A DNA stretch of 64,000 nt from NCBI RefSeq assembly GCF_042663585.1, contig NZ_JBHTAN010000006.1:2232001-2296000 (forward strand). The letters are read 5' to 3'. The translations under genes were made by a program, and so were the position numbers. Shown here in pieces: positions 35,128-44,229 of this stretch. Every line of letters begins with the position of its first letter. Position 1 is the stretch's first letter. The DNA comes from Natranaeroarchaeum sp042663585 (GTDB lineage: Archaea > Halobacteriota > Halobacteria > Halobacteriales > Natronoarchaeaceae). The notes under the pieces were generated by a model. The model made no database searches. It was given only the letters and a program-made list of their open reading frames with translations, and was not told where the DNA came from.

Positions 35128-36003
35128 CTATCCGAACTTGCCCGTGATGTAGTCCTCGACGCGCTGGTGCTCGGGGTTCTCGAAGATCTTGTTGGTGTCG
35201 TCGAACTCGACGAGCTGGCCGCCGGTCAGGAAGACCGCGGTCTTGTCGGAGATGCGGGCCGCCTGCTGCATGTTGTGCGTGACGACGACGACGGTGTACT
35301 CCTCGGCGAGGTCGGCGATCAGGTCCTCGATCTGTGATGTCGCGACGGGGTCGAGCGCGCTTGCTGGCTCGTCCATCAGGACGACCTCCGGATCGGGGGC
35401 GATGGCCCGGGCGATGCAGAGCCGCTGTTGCTGGCCGCCCGAAAGGTTGAGCCCCGACGAATCGAGTTGATCTTTGACCTCGTCCCAGAGCGCGGCGCGT
35501 CTGAGCGCCTGCTCGACGGCCGCGTCGAGGTCCTCGGTCTGGCCCTTGATACGGAGGCCGTAGGCGACGTTGTCGTAGATCGATTTCGGGAACGGGTTCG
35601 GCTTCTGGAACACCATCCCGATCTTCCGCCGGAGCGCGACCGGATCGACGTCGTCGTCGTAGACGTCTTTCCCACGGAAGCGCAGGCTCCCGGTGATGTC
35701 GGCGGCGTCGACCAGATCGTTCATCCGGTTGATACACCGCAGGAACGTCGACTTTCCACAGCCCGAGGGGCCGATGATCGCCGTCACTTCCTTCTCCGGG
35801 AGGCCGACCGAGACGGGCTGGAGCGCCTGAATGTCGCCGTACTTGACGACCAGATCTTCCGCCTCGAGGATCGGGTTCCGGACGGTGGCGATCGATGGTG
35901 CCATCTCGTCGTCAGCCTGAGAGCCGAACTCCCGTCCGGCCTCGTCGTCTGTTTCGGTGTCGGTCTCCGTCGCCGTCGTCGTGCCGAGTGTTGTGTCGCT
36001 CAT
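35128..36003 (-). CDS. pstB: Phosphate ABC transporter, ATP-binding protein PstB
   Basis: This 291-residue ATPase powers phosphate uptake. GPSGCGKST near residue 80 is Walker A, LSGGQQQRLCIARA near 190 the ABC signature, and VVLMDEPASALD near 212 Walker B. The first 40 residues are an acidic Thr/Asp/Glu extension not seen in bacterial PstB. It is the last gene of pstS-pstC-pstA-pstB. Confidence 0.97.
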   Translation of the reverse strand: MSDTTLGTTTATETDTETDDEAGREFGSQADDEMAPSIATVRNPILEAEDLVVKYGDIQALQPVSVGLPEKEVTAIIGPSGCGKSTFLRCINRMNDLVDAADITGSLRFRGKDVYDDDVDPVALRRKIGMVFQKPNPFPKSIYDNVAYGLRIKGQTEDLDAAVEQALRRAALWDEVKDQLDSSGLNLSGGQQQRLCIARAIAPDPEVVLMDEPASALDPVATSQIEDLIADLAEEYTVVVVTHNMQQAARISDKTAVFLTGGQLVEFDDTNKIFENPEHQRVEDYITGKFG

Positions 36004-36006
36004 GGA

Positions 36007-36954
36007 TTATGTGGGTGTGTCGTATTTGTTTCGGATATAAATCGCCGTTGCGTTCATCAGCAGTAGCGCGGAGAGCAGGACGATGATCCCGGCCGCCGCG
36101 ACGTGCTGGAACTCGTTTGCTGGCTGGCGTGCCCAGTCGAAGATCTGCATCGGCATCGCCGCGAAGGCGCTGAGCGGGCCGTTCGGCGGGACGAACATCG
36201 ACGTCGCCGCGCCGATCATGATGAGGGGGGCCGTCTCGCCGATCGCCCGGGAGAGCGACAGGATCGTTCCCGTCATGATGCCCGGGAGTGCGTTCGGGAG
36301 GACGACGTTCCGGATCGTCTGCCAGCGCGTCGCGCCGACGCTGTAGGAGGCGTTTCGGAGCGAGTCCGGCACCGCCCGCAGCGCCTCCTGCGAAGAGACG
36401 ATAACGATCGGGAGGATCAGCAGTGTCAGAGTCAGTGCGCCGGCGAGCAGACTCGATCCGGTGTTGAGCGCCCGGACGAACATCGCCAGTCCGAGCAGAC
36501 CGTAGACGATCGAGGGGACGCCCGCGAGGTTGGAGATGTTGGCGTTGATCAGAGTTGTCAGCCAGTTGTCGGCGGCGTACTCTTCGAGATAGATCGCCGC
36601 ACCCACGCCGAGAAACAGCGTGAATATCGCGGTCATGATGATGAGATAGATCGAACCGATGAGTGCGGGATAGATCCCGGCGGGACGCGTCTCCGGGTTG
36701 CCGTACATCGAGGGGTCGAAGTTCTCGATGAACCGCGAAGGCGGGTAGGTCAGGAACTCCCAGGTCAGCCAGCCCCACGCCTCGGAGACCACGTCCGCGA
36801 GGAGTGCGACCAACGCGACGATACCGACCATCGTCGCGGCCAGACAGACGCCGACGAATAGCTTTCCGTACAGGCGCTTGCGCTGTAACTGCTCGCCGCC
36901 AGCAAGCGGGAACCGATCCTCGACGACGCCGCCGTCAGTCTCTTTAGAGCTCAT
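36007..36954 (-). CDS. pstA: Phosphate ABC transporter, permease PstA
   Basis: This 315-residue permease has six membrane helices and the EAA-like loop ALRAVPDSLRNASYSVGATRWQTIRNVVLPNALPGIMTGTILSLSRAIGETAPLI near residue 190. Its start overlaps the pstC stop by 4 bases, so the two are translationally coupled. It forms the channel with PstC. Confidence 0.96.
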   Translation of the reverse strand: MSSKETDGGVVEDRFPLAGGEQLQRKRLYGKLFVGVCLAATMVGIVALVALLADVVSEAWGWLTWEFLTYPPSRFIENFDPSMYGNPETRPAGIYPALIGSIYLIIMTAIFTLFLGVGAAIYLEEYAADNWLTTLINANISNLAGVPSIVYGLLGLAMFVRALNTGSSLLAGALTLTLLILPIVIVSSQEALRAVPDSLRNASYSVGATRWQTIRNVVLPNALPGIMTGTILSLSRAIGETAPLIMIGAATSMFVPPNGPLSAFAAMPMQIFDWARQPANEFQHVAAAGIIVLLSALLLMNATAIYIRNKYDTPT

Positions 36955-37886
36955 TGGTACTCCTCCCGATATCGCGATCTGATCGCCAGACTCAGCACGT
37001 TCATCGCGAACGTCATCACGAACAACGTGATTCCGACCGCAAAGAGGCTCTGGTAGCCGACCGAGCCAACCGAGACGTCGCCAGTCCCGACCTGGACCAT
37101 GTACGAGGTCATCGTCTGGACCGGGTCGAGCGGGTTGGCCGTGATCTGCGGGGTCAACCCTGCTGCCAGTACGACCGCCATCGTCTCACCGATCGCCCGC
37201 GAGACCGCGAGGATGTACGACGCGAGGATCCCTGAGACGGCCGAGGGGACGACGATATCAGTGCTGACCTCGAACTTCGTCGCGCCGAGGCCATAGCCCG
37301 CGTTACGGAGTTCGTCCGGGACTGCGCTCATCGCGTCCTCCGAGAGCGAGGAGACCATCGGAATGATCATGATCCCGACAACGATCGACGCCGACGCCGC
37401 GTTGAACGTCCCCGTCTCGGGGAAGACCCGCTGGATAACCGGCGTAATAAACGAGAGCGCGAAGAAGCCGTACACGATCGTCGGGACACCGGCGAGGATC
37501 TCGAGCGTCGGTTTGACGACCGATCGGATCCGTTCGTCGGCGTACTCGCTGAGATAGATTGCCGTCGCCGTTCCCACAGGCAGGGCGACGAGCGCGGAGC
37601 CGACAGTGATCATCAGCGTCCCGTAGACTAGCGAGAGAACGCCAAAGCGTGCCGGGTTCTGCTGTGGTGCCCAGTCGGCGCTCGTGTAGAACGAAACGAT
37701 AGAGACCTCCGAAAAGAAGGTCCAGGCCCCACGAAACAGGACGACGATGATCGCGACCGTCGTCAGGACTGACAGGAACGCGCAGGCGAAAAACACCCAT
37801 TTGACGAGTTTGTTCCGGATCTGTTCGCCGCCCGTTCCCGCACCCGTGAGCCCCGAATCACCGGAGTATGTGTCCATTCCTGCCAT
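36951..37886 (-). CDS. pstC: Phosphate ABC transporter, permease PstC
   Basis: This 311-residue permease partner has six membrane segments and the loop AMSAVPDELRNAGYGLGATKFEVSTDIVVPSAVSGILASYILAVSRAIGETMAV near residue 185. ATG at 37886 overlaps the pstS stop as TAATG; an ATG at 37877 (MDTYSGDS) is an alternative. PstC and PstA are clearly paralogous. Confidence 0.96.
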   Translation of the reverse strand: MAGMDTYSGDSGLTGAGTGGEQIRNKLVKWVFFACAFLSVLTTVAIIVVLFRGAWTFFSEVSIVSFYTSADWAPQQNPARFGVLSLVYGTLMITVGSALVALPVGTATAIYLSEYADERIRSVVKPTLEILAGVPTIVYGFFALSFITPVIQRVFPETGTFNAASASIVVGIMIIPMVSSLSEDAMSAVPDELRNAGYGLGATKFEVSTDIVVPSAVSGILASYILAVSRAIGETMAVVLAAGLTPQITANPLDPVQTMTSYMVQVGTGDVSVGSVGYQSLFAVGITLFVMTFAMNVLSLAIRSRYREEYQ

Positions 37887-38911
37887 TAGTTGACCTCTTC
37901 GATTGCCTCACGAAGCCGTTCTGCCTCCCGATCGACGAGCGAATCCGGAATCGCGTACGATCCGACCCGCGGGGCGACTCTCTGCGTGACCGCGGGCCCG
38001 TCCGGGTCCTCGCGATGGAAGAAGAACTTCACGAACTCCCGGACCGTCTTCCGTGTCAGTTCGGCCACGTTCACGTAAACGTACATCGACCGGGAGAGCG
38101 GCGTGTACGCGTCGTCGCCCGGGTTGTCCTCGAACGCCTTGCCGATCGTCTCCTCGGTCGGGATGACGCCGCCGTTGTCGTCGTCGACGGCGATCAGTTT
38201 CAGGTCCTCCTCGTTCTCGTAGTAGTAGCCTGCGCCCCCGAAGCCGAGAGCGTGTTCGTTGCCCCGGACGCCCCGGACGATGACGTTCGTGTCGGACGTC
38301 TTGTTGTAATCGCCCGTGACGTCGCCAGCGGTGCCGTTGATCTCTTCGGTGAAGTAATCGAACGTCCCCGAGTGCGAGTCACGGCCGTACAGGACGATCT
38401 CCTCGTCGGGCCAGTCCGAATCGATATCGCTCCAGCGCGTCGCGTCCGCGTCGGAGCCCCAAATCCGATTGAGTTCCTCGACGGTGAGCGTATCACACCA
38501 ATCGTTTTGCGGGTTGGCGTAGAGCGCGATCCCGTCCAGCACGACCTCGAGTTCGAGAAACTCGATGCCGTTCGCTTCGGCGGTCTCGCGTTCGCCGTCG
38601 GTGATCGGCCTGCTCGCGTTCTGCAGGTCCGTCTCACCGACGGTGAACCGCTGGAACCCTGCCCCGGTACCGGAGCCCCGGATCGGGATCCGAACCTGGT
38701 TGTTCTGCCACTGGAACTCCTCTGCGACGGCCGCGGTATGCAGGAAGACCGTATCACTGCCGTCGATAACAATCTCACCGGACAGATCGCTGCTCTGTCC
38801 ACGAGCAACACAACCAGCGAGGCCGGCTAACCCGGCACTTCCGGCCGTCAAAAGGAACCCACGACGCGACGAGTTGTTCAGGCGGTCACCAGACTCCCGG
38901 TGATTTGCCAT
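37886..38911 (-). CDS. pstS: Phosphate-binding lipoprotein PstS
   Basis: This 341-residue binding protein has a Tat signal with SSRRGFLLTAGSAGLAG and a lipobox LAGC at about residue 33, so it is exported folded and anchored by a lipid. GSDTVF near 53 and GRDSHSGTFDYF near 180 match phosphate-binding loops. I chose ATG 38911; the longer start at 38971 is less likely. It is the first gene of pstSCAB. Confidence 0.92.
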   Translation of the reverse strand: MANHRESGDRLNNSSRRGFLLTAGSAGLAGLAGCVARGQSSDLSGEIVIDGSDTVFLHTAAVAEEFQWQNNQVRIPIRGSGTGAGFQRFTVGETDLQNASRPITDGERETAEANGIEFLELEVVLDGIALYANPQNDWCDTLTVEELNRIWGSDADATRWSDIDSDWPDEEIVLYGRDSHSGTFDYFTEEINGTAGDVTGDYNKTSDTNVIVRGVRGNEHALGFGGAGYYYENEEDLKLIAVDDDNGGVIPTEETIGKAFEDNPGDDAYTPLSRSMYVYVNVAELTRKTVREFVKFFFHREDPDGPAVTQRVAPRVGSYAIPDSLVDREAERLREAIEEVN

Positions 38912-38935
38912 CACAAATACTGTGGAGATGGGAGG

Positions 38936-38945
38936 TCTAAATACG
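38936..38945 (-). promoter_or_regulatory. Candidate pstS promoter
   Basis: On the minus strand, gtatttagac is centred about 30 bases before the pstS ATG, a leaderless-type spacing. The AT-rich stretch up to 39000 between pstS and the divergent AbrB-PhoU gene may hold a phosphate-responsive operator. Confidence 0.45.
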
Positions 38946-39081
38946 CTTCTATGATCAATAAATAGTGCCATATAGATATATATTTCTTAGTTCATTAACG
39001 ACCCATAACAATCGGAAACAGCCATCAGGGCGGCGCAATCTCGCGGAGTGATCAGAGACGGCTGCTCTATAGATGGGAGGA

Positions 39082-39089
39082 GTTTAGTA
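39082..39089 (+). promoter_or_regulatory. Candidate TATA box for the AbrB-PhoU gene
   Basis: The sequence gtttagta, followed 22 bases later by the ATG at 39111, predicts a leaderless mRNA for the regulator gene. Confidence 0.5.
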
Positions 39090-39110
39090 TCGCACGCCCG
39101 AACGGCAGGT

Positions 39111-40106
39111 ATGGAGACGCGGAAAGTCCAGATCACCGGCGGCTCGACGTACACAGTCTCGCTACCGAAATCGTGGGCGACGGAGAACGACGTCGCGGCC
39201 GGGAGCGAGGTCGAGTTTTACGTCGAGAACGATTCCCTTCTGTTGATGCCGAAAACCGACGAGGAACACACCGAGGGAACGCTGGACGTGACCGACCTCG
39301 AGGGCGACCAACTCACCAGAGCTGTGATGACGATGTACGTCAGCGGCTTCGACATGATTGCTCTCGAAGGCAACGAGATCACGAGTGAGCAGCGCCGCGC
39401 GATCCGGAGCGCCACCCAGAGCCTGATCGGCGTCGAAGTGCTCGAAGAGACCGGCGAGCGCGTCGTCCTGCAGGATCTACTGGACTCCTCGGAGCTATCT
39501 ATCACGAACGCCGTGACGCGGATGCGCCTGATCGCCGAGTCGATGCTCGCGGACGCGGTGACGGCACTCGTAGAGAACGACGACAACCTCGCACGGGACG
39601 TCATCCAGCGGGACGACGACGTCGACCGGCTCTGGTTCGTCGTCTCGCGAACCTTCCGGGCTACGCTCCGGAACACGAGCGCGGCCACGGAACTCGGCCT
39701 CCCGCGCGAGGACTGTTTCGATTACCACTCCAGCGCGCGCCAGCTCGAACGCAGTGCCGATCACGCGGCCAAGATCAGCAAGCTTACTCTCCAGCTCGAC
39801 GATATCCCCGAGGACGTCACCGACGAGATAGTCGACCTCCACGAGGAGGCCGCCGGCATCATCGATCAGGCGATGGACGCGCTGCTGACCGACGACAGTT
39901 CCCGATCGAGCGAGATCGCCCACCAGGTCCGGGAGTCGATCCTGGAACTGGACGAGCGGAGCCGCCGCATCGACGACGAACTGCGAACGCTCGATCCCCA
40001 CGAGGCACAGCTACTCGGGATCATCGTCGACTCGCTCTCCCGGAGCGCCGACTACGGCGGTAACATCGCCGAAACGGCGCTGCAGAAGGCTGCACCGCGG
40101 CCCTGA
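39111..40106 (+). CDS. AbrB-PhoU phosphate uptake regulator
   Basis: This 331-residue protein joins an N-terminal SpoVT/AbrB DNA-binding domain (METRKVQITGGSTYTVSLPKSWA near residue 1) to PhoU-type helical repeats. Metal-motif-like RQLERSADHAAKI lies near 220 and SLSRSADYGGNIAETAL near 310. The divergent pstSCAB operon is its likely target. Its 3' end recurs in decayed form at 46391 and 50124. ATG 39111 is supported by the TATA box; an in-frame ATG at 39048 is unnecessary. Confidence 0.9.
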   Translation: METRKVQITGGSTYTVSLPKSWATENDVAAGSEVEFYVENDSLLLMPKTDEEHTEGTLDVTDLEGDQLTRAVMTMYVSGFDMIALEGNEITSEQRRAIRSATQSLIGVEVLEETGERVVLQDLLDSSELSITNAVTRMRLIAESMLADAVTALVENDDNLARDVIQRDDDVDRLWFVVSRTFRATLRNTSAATELGLPREDCFDYHSSARQLERSADHAAKISKLTLQLDDIPEDVTDEIVDLHEEAAGIIDQAMDALLTDDSSRSSEIAHQVRESILELDERSRRIDDELRTLDPHEAQLLGIIVDSLSRSADYGGNIAETALQKAAPRP

Positions 40107-40118
40107 AAGGGGGGCTGC

Positions 40119-40517
40119 TCACTCACACTCGACCGTTCGGTCGAGCGACACCTCGACACCGGAGCCGCTCGCCTCAATCGTGATCGGATCGCCACAGTCG
40201 ATTGATTCGAATGTTTTCGTCTCACTCTCACCAGCGTCGAGACTCATCTCCTGGCTCTCCCCACCGACGCTCACGTTCATTTCGTCGAGATCAGTGCCGC
40301 CAGAGAACTGATTGGTGACGGTGAGGTTCAGCGTGGATCCATTGTCGGCCTGTTCGGTCTCCTGTTCGACGCCCAGATACGCGTCCGGATCGTCGACGAC
40401 AGTCACCTGCGCCGGGCGCTCGGCGGTCATCGCACTGAACGATCCGGTAGACGTGATCAACAGGAGTGCAACGATTAGCGCGACCACCCCGACCACGAGT
40501 CGACTGTTCCGTCTCAT
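40119..40517 (-). CDS. Small exported TasA/camelysin-like protein
   Basis: This 132-residue protein has an N-terminal membrane segment (VVGVVALIVALLLITSTGSFS), a motif region GSFSAMTAERPAQVTVVDDPDAYLGV, and a beta-rich remainder. The same pattern appears in the 41637 protein (GAFTEVQADRDINVNVADDSDAFLEI). This is the layout of SipW-dependent secreted proteins (DUF1102 relatives). It ends 12 bases from the phoU-type gene. Role is a guess: a minor fibre component. Confidence 0.6.
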   Translation of the reverse strand: MRRNSRLVVGVVALIVALLLITSTGSFSAMTAERPAQVTVVDDPDAYLGVEQETEQADNGSTLNLTVTNQFSGGTDLDEMNVSVGGESQEMSLDAGESETKTFESIDCGDPITIEASGSGVEVSLDRTVECE

Positions 40518-41131
40518 CAGTCTGCCACCTCCGGCGGTTTGTCGCGGGCACCGACCCGCATCCGGTACTTGTTATCGTAGTAATGCCCGATGGCCGATAC
40601 CGCGAGAACGGTGACCAGAAAGACCTGCCACGAGAAGGGCGAAAAGAACGAGAACGGAGCGATTCCAAGCCCGATACCGGCGACACAGAACGTGCAAAAG
40701 CCAGCTAACCCGAGATAATACGTCCCCCAGGGGATGCCGCGTTCCGGTAACACGTCGACGTAGAAATCACAGTTCAGGACGGGTTCGGTGAGTTCGACGG
40801 TCCCCCGCTGTGAGTCGTAGTCGACGAACCCGTAATCGTCCATCTTCGGCAGATGGAACTGCCGCAGCGCGTTCTGGACTCGTTTCCGCTCCTGTGCGGT
40901 GAGGTGCTCGGCCGGCTTGTCGTACTCCCAGCTTGCGATCTGTTCGGCCAGTTCGCCGATATCGACGGGGGCGGGACGCTGCGAAGTGAAACTGTACTGC
41001 TGTTTGAGGTAGTGGATCGCGAATCGACGTCGTTGGTTGCTCAATACCTCCAGAACCGTATCTCTCGAGAACTCTCCGTGTCCGATCGAAGGGCTCTTCG
41101 ATCCTACCGAGGAGTCGGAAGATACACTCAT
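40517..41131 (-). CDS. Membrane-bound DUF7344 HTH protein (cluster A)
   Basis: This 204-residue protein has a winged-helix core (VLEVLSNQRRRFAIHYLKQQ near residue 27, LRQFHLPKMDDYGFVDYD near 88). Two membrane helices follow at about 135-160 and 165-185 (YYLGLAGFCTFCVAGIGLGI, VFLVTVLAVSAIGHYY). Tethering a DNA-binding domain to the membrane suggests one-component sensing. It is paralogous to the 49217 protein. Its ATG overlaps the 40119 gene by one base at the 3' side, so both are one operon. Confidence 0.75.
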   Translation of the reverse strand: MSVSSDSSVGSKSPSIGHGEFSRDTVLEVLSNQRRRFAIHYLKQQYSFTSQRPAPVDIGELAEQIASWEYDKPAEHLTAQERKRVQNALRQFHLPKMDDYGFVDYDSQRGTVELTEPVLNCDFYVDVLPERGIPWGTYYLGLAGFCTFCVAGIGLGIAPFSFFSPFSWQVFLVTVLAVSAIGHYYDNKYRMRVGARDKPPEVAD

Positions 41132-41636
41132 TGCTCGATCAAGAGTTCAATGCAGTATCATTTTAGTATATCCAGCTATCTTGGGGTAACCTCACATAAC
41201 TTCGGACGGAGGCGGATACGAGAATACAGTTCGAATAGCCGGTCTGAAATCACGAAGCAAAGAACTGGACTAGATACGTTTACTTGGGTATGTAGTTTAT
41301 ATTTGAGTTATTCTGTACAGTTTGATTATGACTTCGAGAGACGTCGACGGAAGGACGCTTCTTCAGGTGCCAGAGGGAACCGCATTCGTGCGAATTGCTA
41401 CGAGTACACACGTACGAATTATAAGCATCTTAACCGATTGGAACAGACTGTTTGTTCACGCTCCATAGGCTCTATTTCGATAGCACAAGCGTTCTCTCCG
41501 TCGATGCTGGTCGTATATACCAAAGTGGGACACCGTGGTGCAACACGATGTGCGCCGCAGCGGAACGACGGTCGACGTGTGGGTGCTGACGAGTCAGTGG
41601 GTGAACCGGCGTACGACAAACTAAAGTGAGACAACA
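41132..41636. promoter_or_regulatory. Divergent intergenic region with AT-rich promoters
   Basis: This 505-bp gap between the HTH gene (minus) and the TasA-like gene (plus) holds no convincing gene. It is AT-richer than its surroundings. A TATA-like tcgtatatacc lies near 41510, about 120 bases before the plus-strand ATG, and a taaaatgat-type stretch near 41155 serves the minus side. No strong inverted repeat was seen. Confidence 0.4.
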
Positions 41637-42200
41637 ATGGAACGACGCAAATTTCTGATCGGAACGGGATCGCTCGCCGCCGGCGCGGCGGCAATAACAG
41701 GGAGTGGTGCGTTTACCGAGGTGCAGGCTGATCGCGACATCAACGTCAATGTCGCCGACGACTCAGATGCATTCCTCGAAATCAAACCCGCCGACAGTCC
41801 AAACGGCGACGCGTACGCGGAGGAAACGGACGACCCCGGAACGATACAACTGACTTTCGACGACAACGCTACCGGTGTGGCCGGAAGTGGCGTTAACGAC
41901 CGTGCCCTTGTCGAGTTCAAGAACGTGTTGACTATCAGGAACTCAGGCACTCAAGAGGTCAGACTGGGCATGACTTTTGGTCCTGATGGCTTCGACGACG
42001 ATTACAGTGGGAACCAGGGTGCTGTCGCGCCCACCGGGCCGCTCCTTCGTAGGGAACCCGATTCTAGCCAACCCACGCTCGGCAAGGGGGAAACTTTCAC
42101 TACCGGTCTCTTCTTCAATCTGAAAAAGGACAAAAACGCCGACGAATTCCTGGAAGCGTTGGAGACGATCACCATCCACGCCGACGCCGAACAGGTCTAA
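41637..42200 (+). CDS. TasA/camelysin-like exported protein (DUF1102)
   Basis: This 187-residue protein starts MERRKFLIGTGSLAAGAAAITGSGAFTEVQADRDI, a Tat-type leader with the SipW-dependent ending (GSGAFT). Mature residues 30-187 form an acidic beta domain with INVNVADDSDAFLEIKPADSPNGDAY and LVEFKNVLTIRNSGTQEVRL, the DUF1102 pattern related to TasA and camelysin. A signal peptidase gene lies 890 bases downstream. It is probably a secreted fibre or surface protein. Confidence 0.8.
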   Translation: MERRKFLIGTGSLAAGAAAITGSGAFTEVQADRDINVNVADDSDAFLEIKPADSPNGDAYAEETDDPGTIQLTFDDNATGVAGSGVNDRALVEFKNVLTIRNSGTQEVRLGMTFGPDGFDDDYSGNQGAVAPTGPLLRREPDSSQPTLGKGETFTTGLFFNLKKDKNADEFLEALETITIHADAEQV

Positions 42201-42231
42201 CAGAAACCCCCATCAAGACAGGGGCTCCAAG

Positions 42232-42816
42232 CTGAAACGGCGAAAAATACTCGGACTCGAGACGACGGCGGCAGGCGGGGCCTCGCTGCCTCGGGTCCGA
42301 AGCTTTCGCCTCGGTCGAAGCAGATCGCGACCTTACAGTCAATGACACCTCTGATAGTGGCACATTCCTGGGACTGCGGACCAGCGACGGCCCGAACGGT
42401 GAGTACGTCACCGAAACGAACGGCTAACTCTCCCTCACTATCACGGAGACCGACGCCGGTGGCAGTGGCGTGAATCCTGATGCCGAGACGCTCATGGACG
42501 ATGTCCTCGTGGTCACTAATAAGGGGACCCAAGAGATCTCGTTCCTATTCAGCGGTTGTGGAATGGACGGTTGGTTCACCTCTAGGTTCGGTGTCTACGT
42601 CGTCGACGGAAACGAATGGATCTCCGTGATGACATGTGACGCAAACTTTGCGAACGAGTTCGAGGAGAAATCACGAGGCGCGGCGGTCTCGACGGACAGA
42701 ACGTCCTCGAACCGGGCGATTCGGCTGTAGTTGGGGTCGCAGTCAAATCAGGAGGCACTACCATCAAGAGCCGGACCGATCTGACGATCACAGCCGAGGC
42801 GACTGCCGACGACTGA
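42232..42816 (+). pseudogene. Broken TasA-like (DUF1102) gene copy
   Basis: This is a decayed paralogue of 41637. It opens with KRRKILGLETTAAGG in one frame and then needs a frameshift near 42290 to read AFASVEADRDLTVND and TFLGLRTSDGPNG. A TAA stop occurs at 42425, after which TITETDAGGSGVNPDAETLMDD continues in the same frame. A second shift near 42680 is needed to read LEPGDSAVVGVAVKSGG up to a stop at 42814. It begins with CTG, not ATG. Confidence 0.8.
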
Positions 42817-42968
42817 AATCTCGCACTAAATCGCGCGTTCTGGGTCGGCTTCTTTTTGAATACACGACCCGCAAATCGTGTGAATCAAAATCATGCCAGT
42901 GGACTGGATGAGCGGAAGTAACTGAAAAGTTCTGTGTGGAATATGGCTCTTACCGGGAGTATGTAGCA

Positions 42969-42979
42969 CATATAAAATA
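42969..42979 (+). promoter_or_regulatory. Candidate TATA box for the signal peptidase gene
   Basis: The sequence catataaaata lies about 110 bases before the ATG at 43090, giving an mRNA with a leader of about 85 bases. It is the best TATA match in the 273-bp gap downstream of the pseudogene, which otherwise shows no gene. Confidence 0.45.
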
Positions 42980-43089
42980 CCGATACTGGAGCGAGTACAT
43001 CGTGGGATGAACCCACTCGAAAGCACCCGGAAGCCAACCATCAGGAACCGACGTTCGCATGTCGAGTCACCGATCGATCTTGTGCGGAT

Positions 43090-44229
43090 ATGAGCGTGCG
43101 ATCTTACGTCGAGACCGGTGTCGTCGTGGTGCTACTGCTCCTCGTCGCAGCCTTACTCGCCGGCCAGGCCCTCGGTCAGCCGATCCTGCTCTCCTATGCC
43201 GAAACCGGCAGCATGGAGCCAACCATCGACGCCGGCGACGGCTTCGTCGCGATCCCCGCCGAACTCACCGGCTCCGTCGACGAGGGCGACGTGATTACCT
43301 TCCAGTCCGAGGAGGTCCACGGGGGTGACGTCACGACGCATCGGGTCGTCGAGATAACCGAGGAAGGGTACGTCACGAAAGGCGATGCGAACCCGTTTAC
43401 CGATCAGGACGATGGGGAACCGCTAGTTACTGAGGGGCAGGTCCTGGCGAAGGCCTGGCAGGTAAACGGCGAGGTCGTCGTGATCCCGAACCTCGGGACG
43501 GCCGTGTCGACGGTCCAGTCGGGTGTCGAGCGGGTGCAACACACCGTCGCGTCTGCGCTCGGGATCACCGCCTTGCTGCAGGTGCAGTGGGTCGCCTTCT
43601 TGCTCCTGCTCGTGAGCGCCGGAGCGTTCCTGAGTGGACTGCTCGGCGAGGGGCGTCGACGCCGGGACCGCGATCGAACGCAGTCCCGAAAGGGGGTCTA
43701 CAACGCCGGGCTCGTGATCGGGGTGCTCACGCTGCTCATCGTCGCCACGGCGGCAGGGACGATGCTCGCCGCCGGGGGGACCCAGGACTACGGGGTCGTG
43801 AGCGCGGAGTTCGACTCCGATCGGCCGGACGTGATCCCGCAGGGGGAGACGGCGACGTGGACCGTCACCACACAGAACAGCGGCTTGTTACCCAGCTACG
43901 CCGTGATGGAACCGGCGAGTTCGGGCGTCGAAGTCGAGCCGGAACAGCAGTATCTCGGGCAGCGTAGCGAAGCCAACGCGACGGTGCAGATCACGGCACC
44001 ACCGGAGACCGGCTACTACGTCAGAACCGTTGCGGAGTACCGGTATCTGGCCGTCCTGCCGCCCTCGGCGATACAGGCGTTGCATTCGGTGCATCCGTGG
44101 TTGGCGGTCGGCACGATCAGCGGCGTGATCGGCGCTGCGTTCGCCCTGCCGCTGGTGTTGCTGTTCGGGACGGGGACGATTCGAACGCGACAGCCAAGAC
44201 GAACGATTCTGGGGGAGAGACAATCATGA
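43090..44229 (+). CDS. SipW-like signal peptidase I with exoplasmic domain
   Basis: This 379-residue protein begins with a membrane helix and a signal peptidase domain of ER/SipW type: YAETGSMEPTIDAGD near residue 35 with catalytic Ser, VTTHRVVEI near 80 with catalytic His, and KGDANPFTD near 96 with Asp. After two more helices (165-185, 205-230) an exoplasmic beta domain, AEFDSDRPDVIPQGETATWTV, runs to about 325 before a last helix. Fusion of the peptidase with this domain is unusual. Its stop overlaps the DUF5305 start by 4 bases. Confidence 0.85.
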   Translation: MSVRSYVETGVVVVLLLLVAALLAGQALGQPILLSYAETGSMEPTIDAGDGFVAIPAELTGSVDEGDVITFQSEEVHGGDVTTHRVVEITEEGYVTKGDANPFTDQDDGEPLVTEGQVLAKAWQVNGEVVVIPNLGTAVSTVQSGVERVQHTVASALGITALLQVQWVAFLLLLVSAGAFLSGLLGEGRRRRDRDRTQSRKGVYNAGLVIGVLTLLIVATAAGTMLAAGGTQDYGVVSAEFDSDRPDVIPQGETATWTVTTQNSGLLPSYAVMEPASSGVEVEPEQQYLGQRSEANATVQITAPPETGYYVRTVAEYRYLAVLPPSAIQALHSVHPWLAVGTISGVIGAAFALPLVLLFGTGTIRTRQPRRTILGERQS

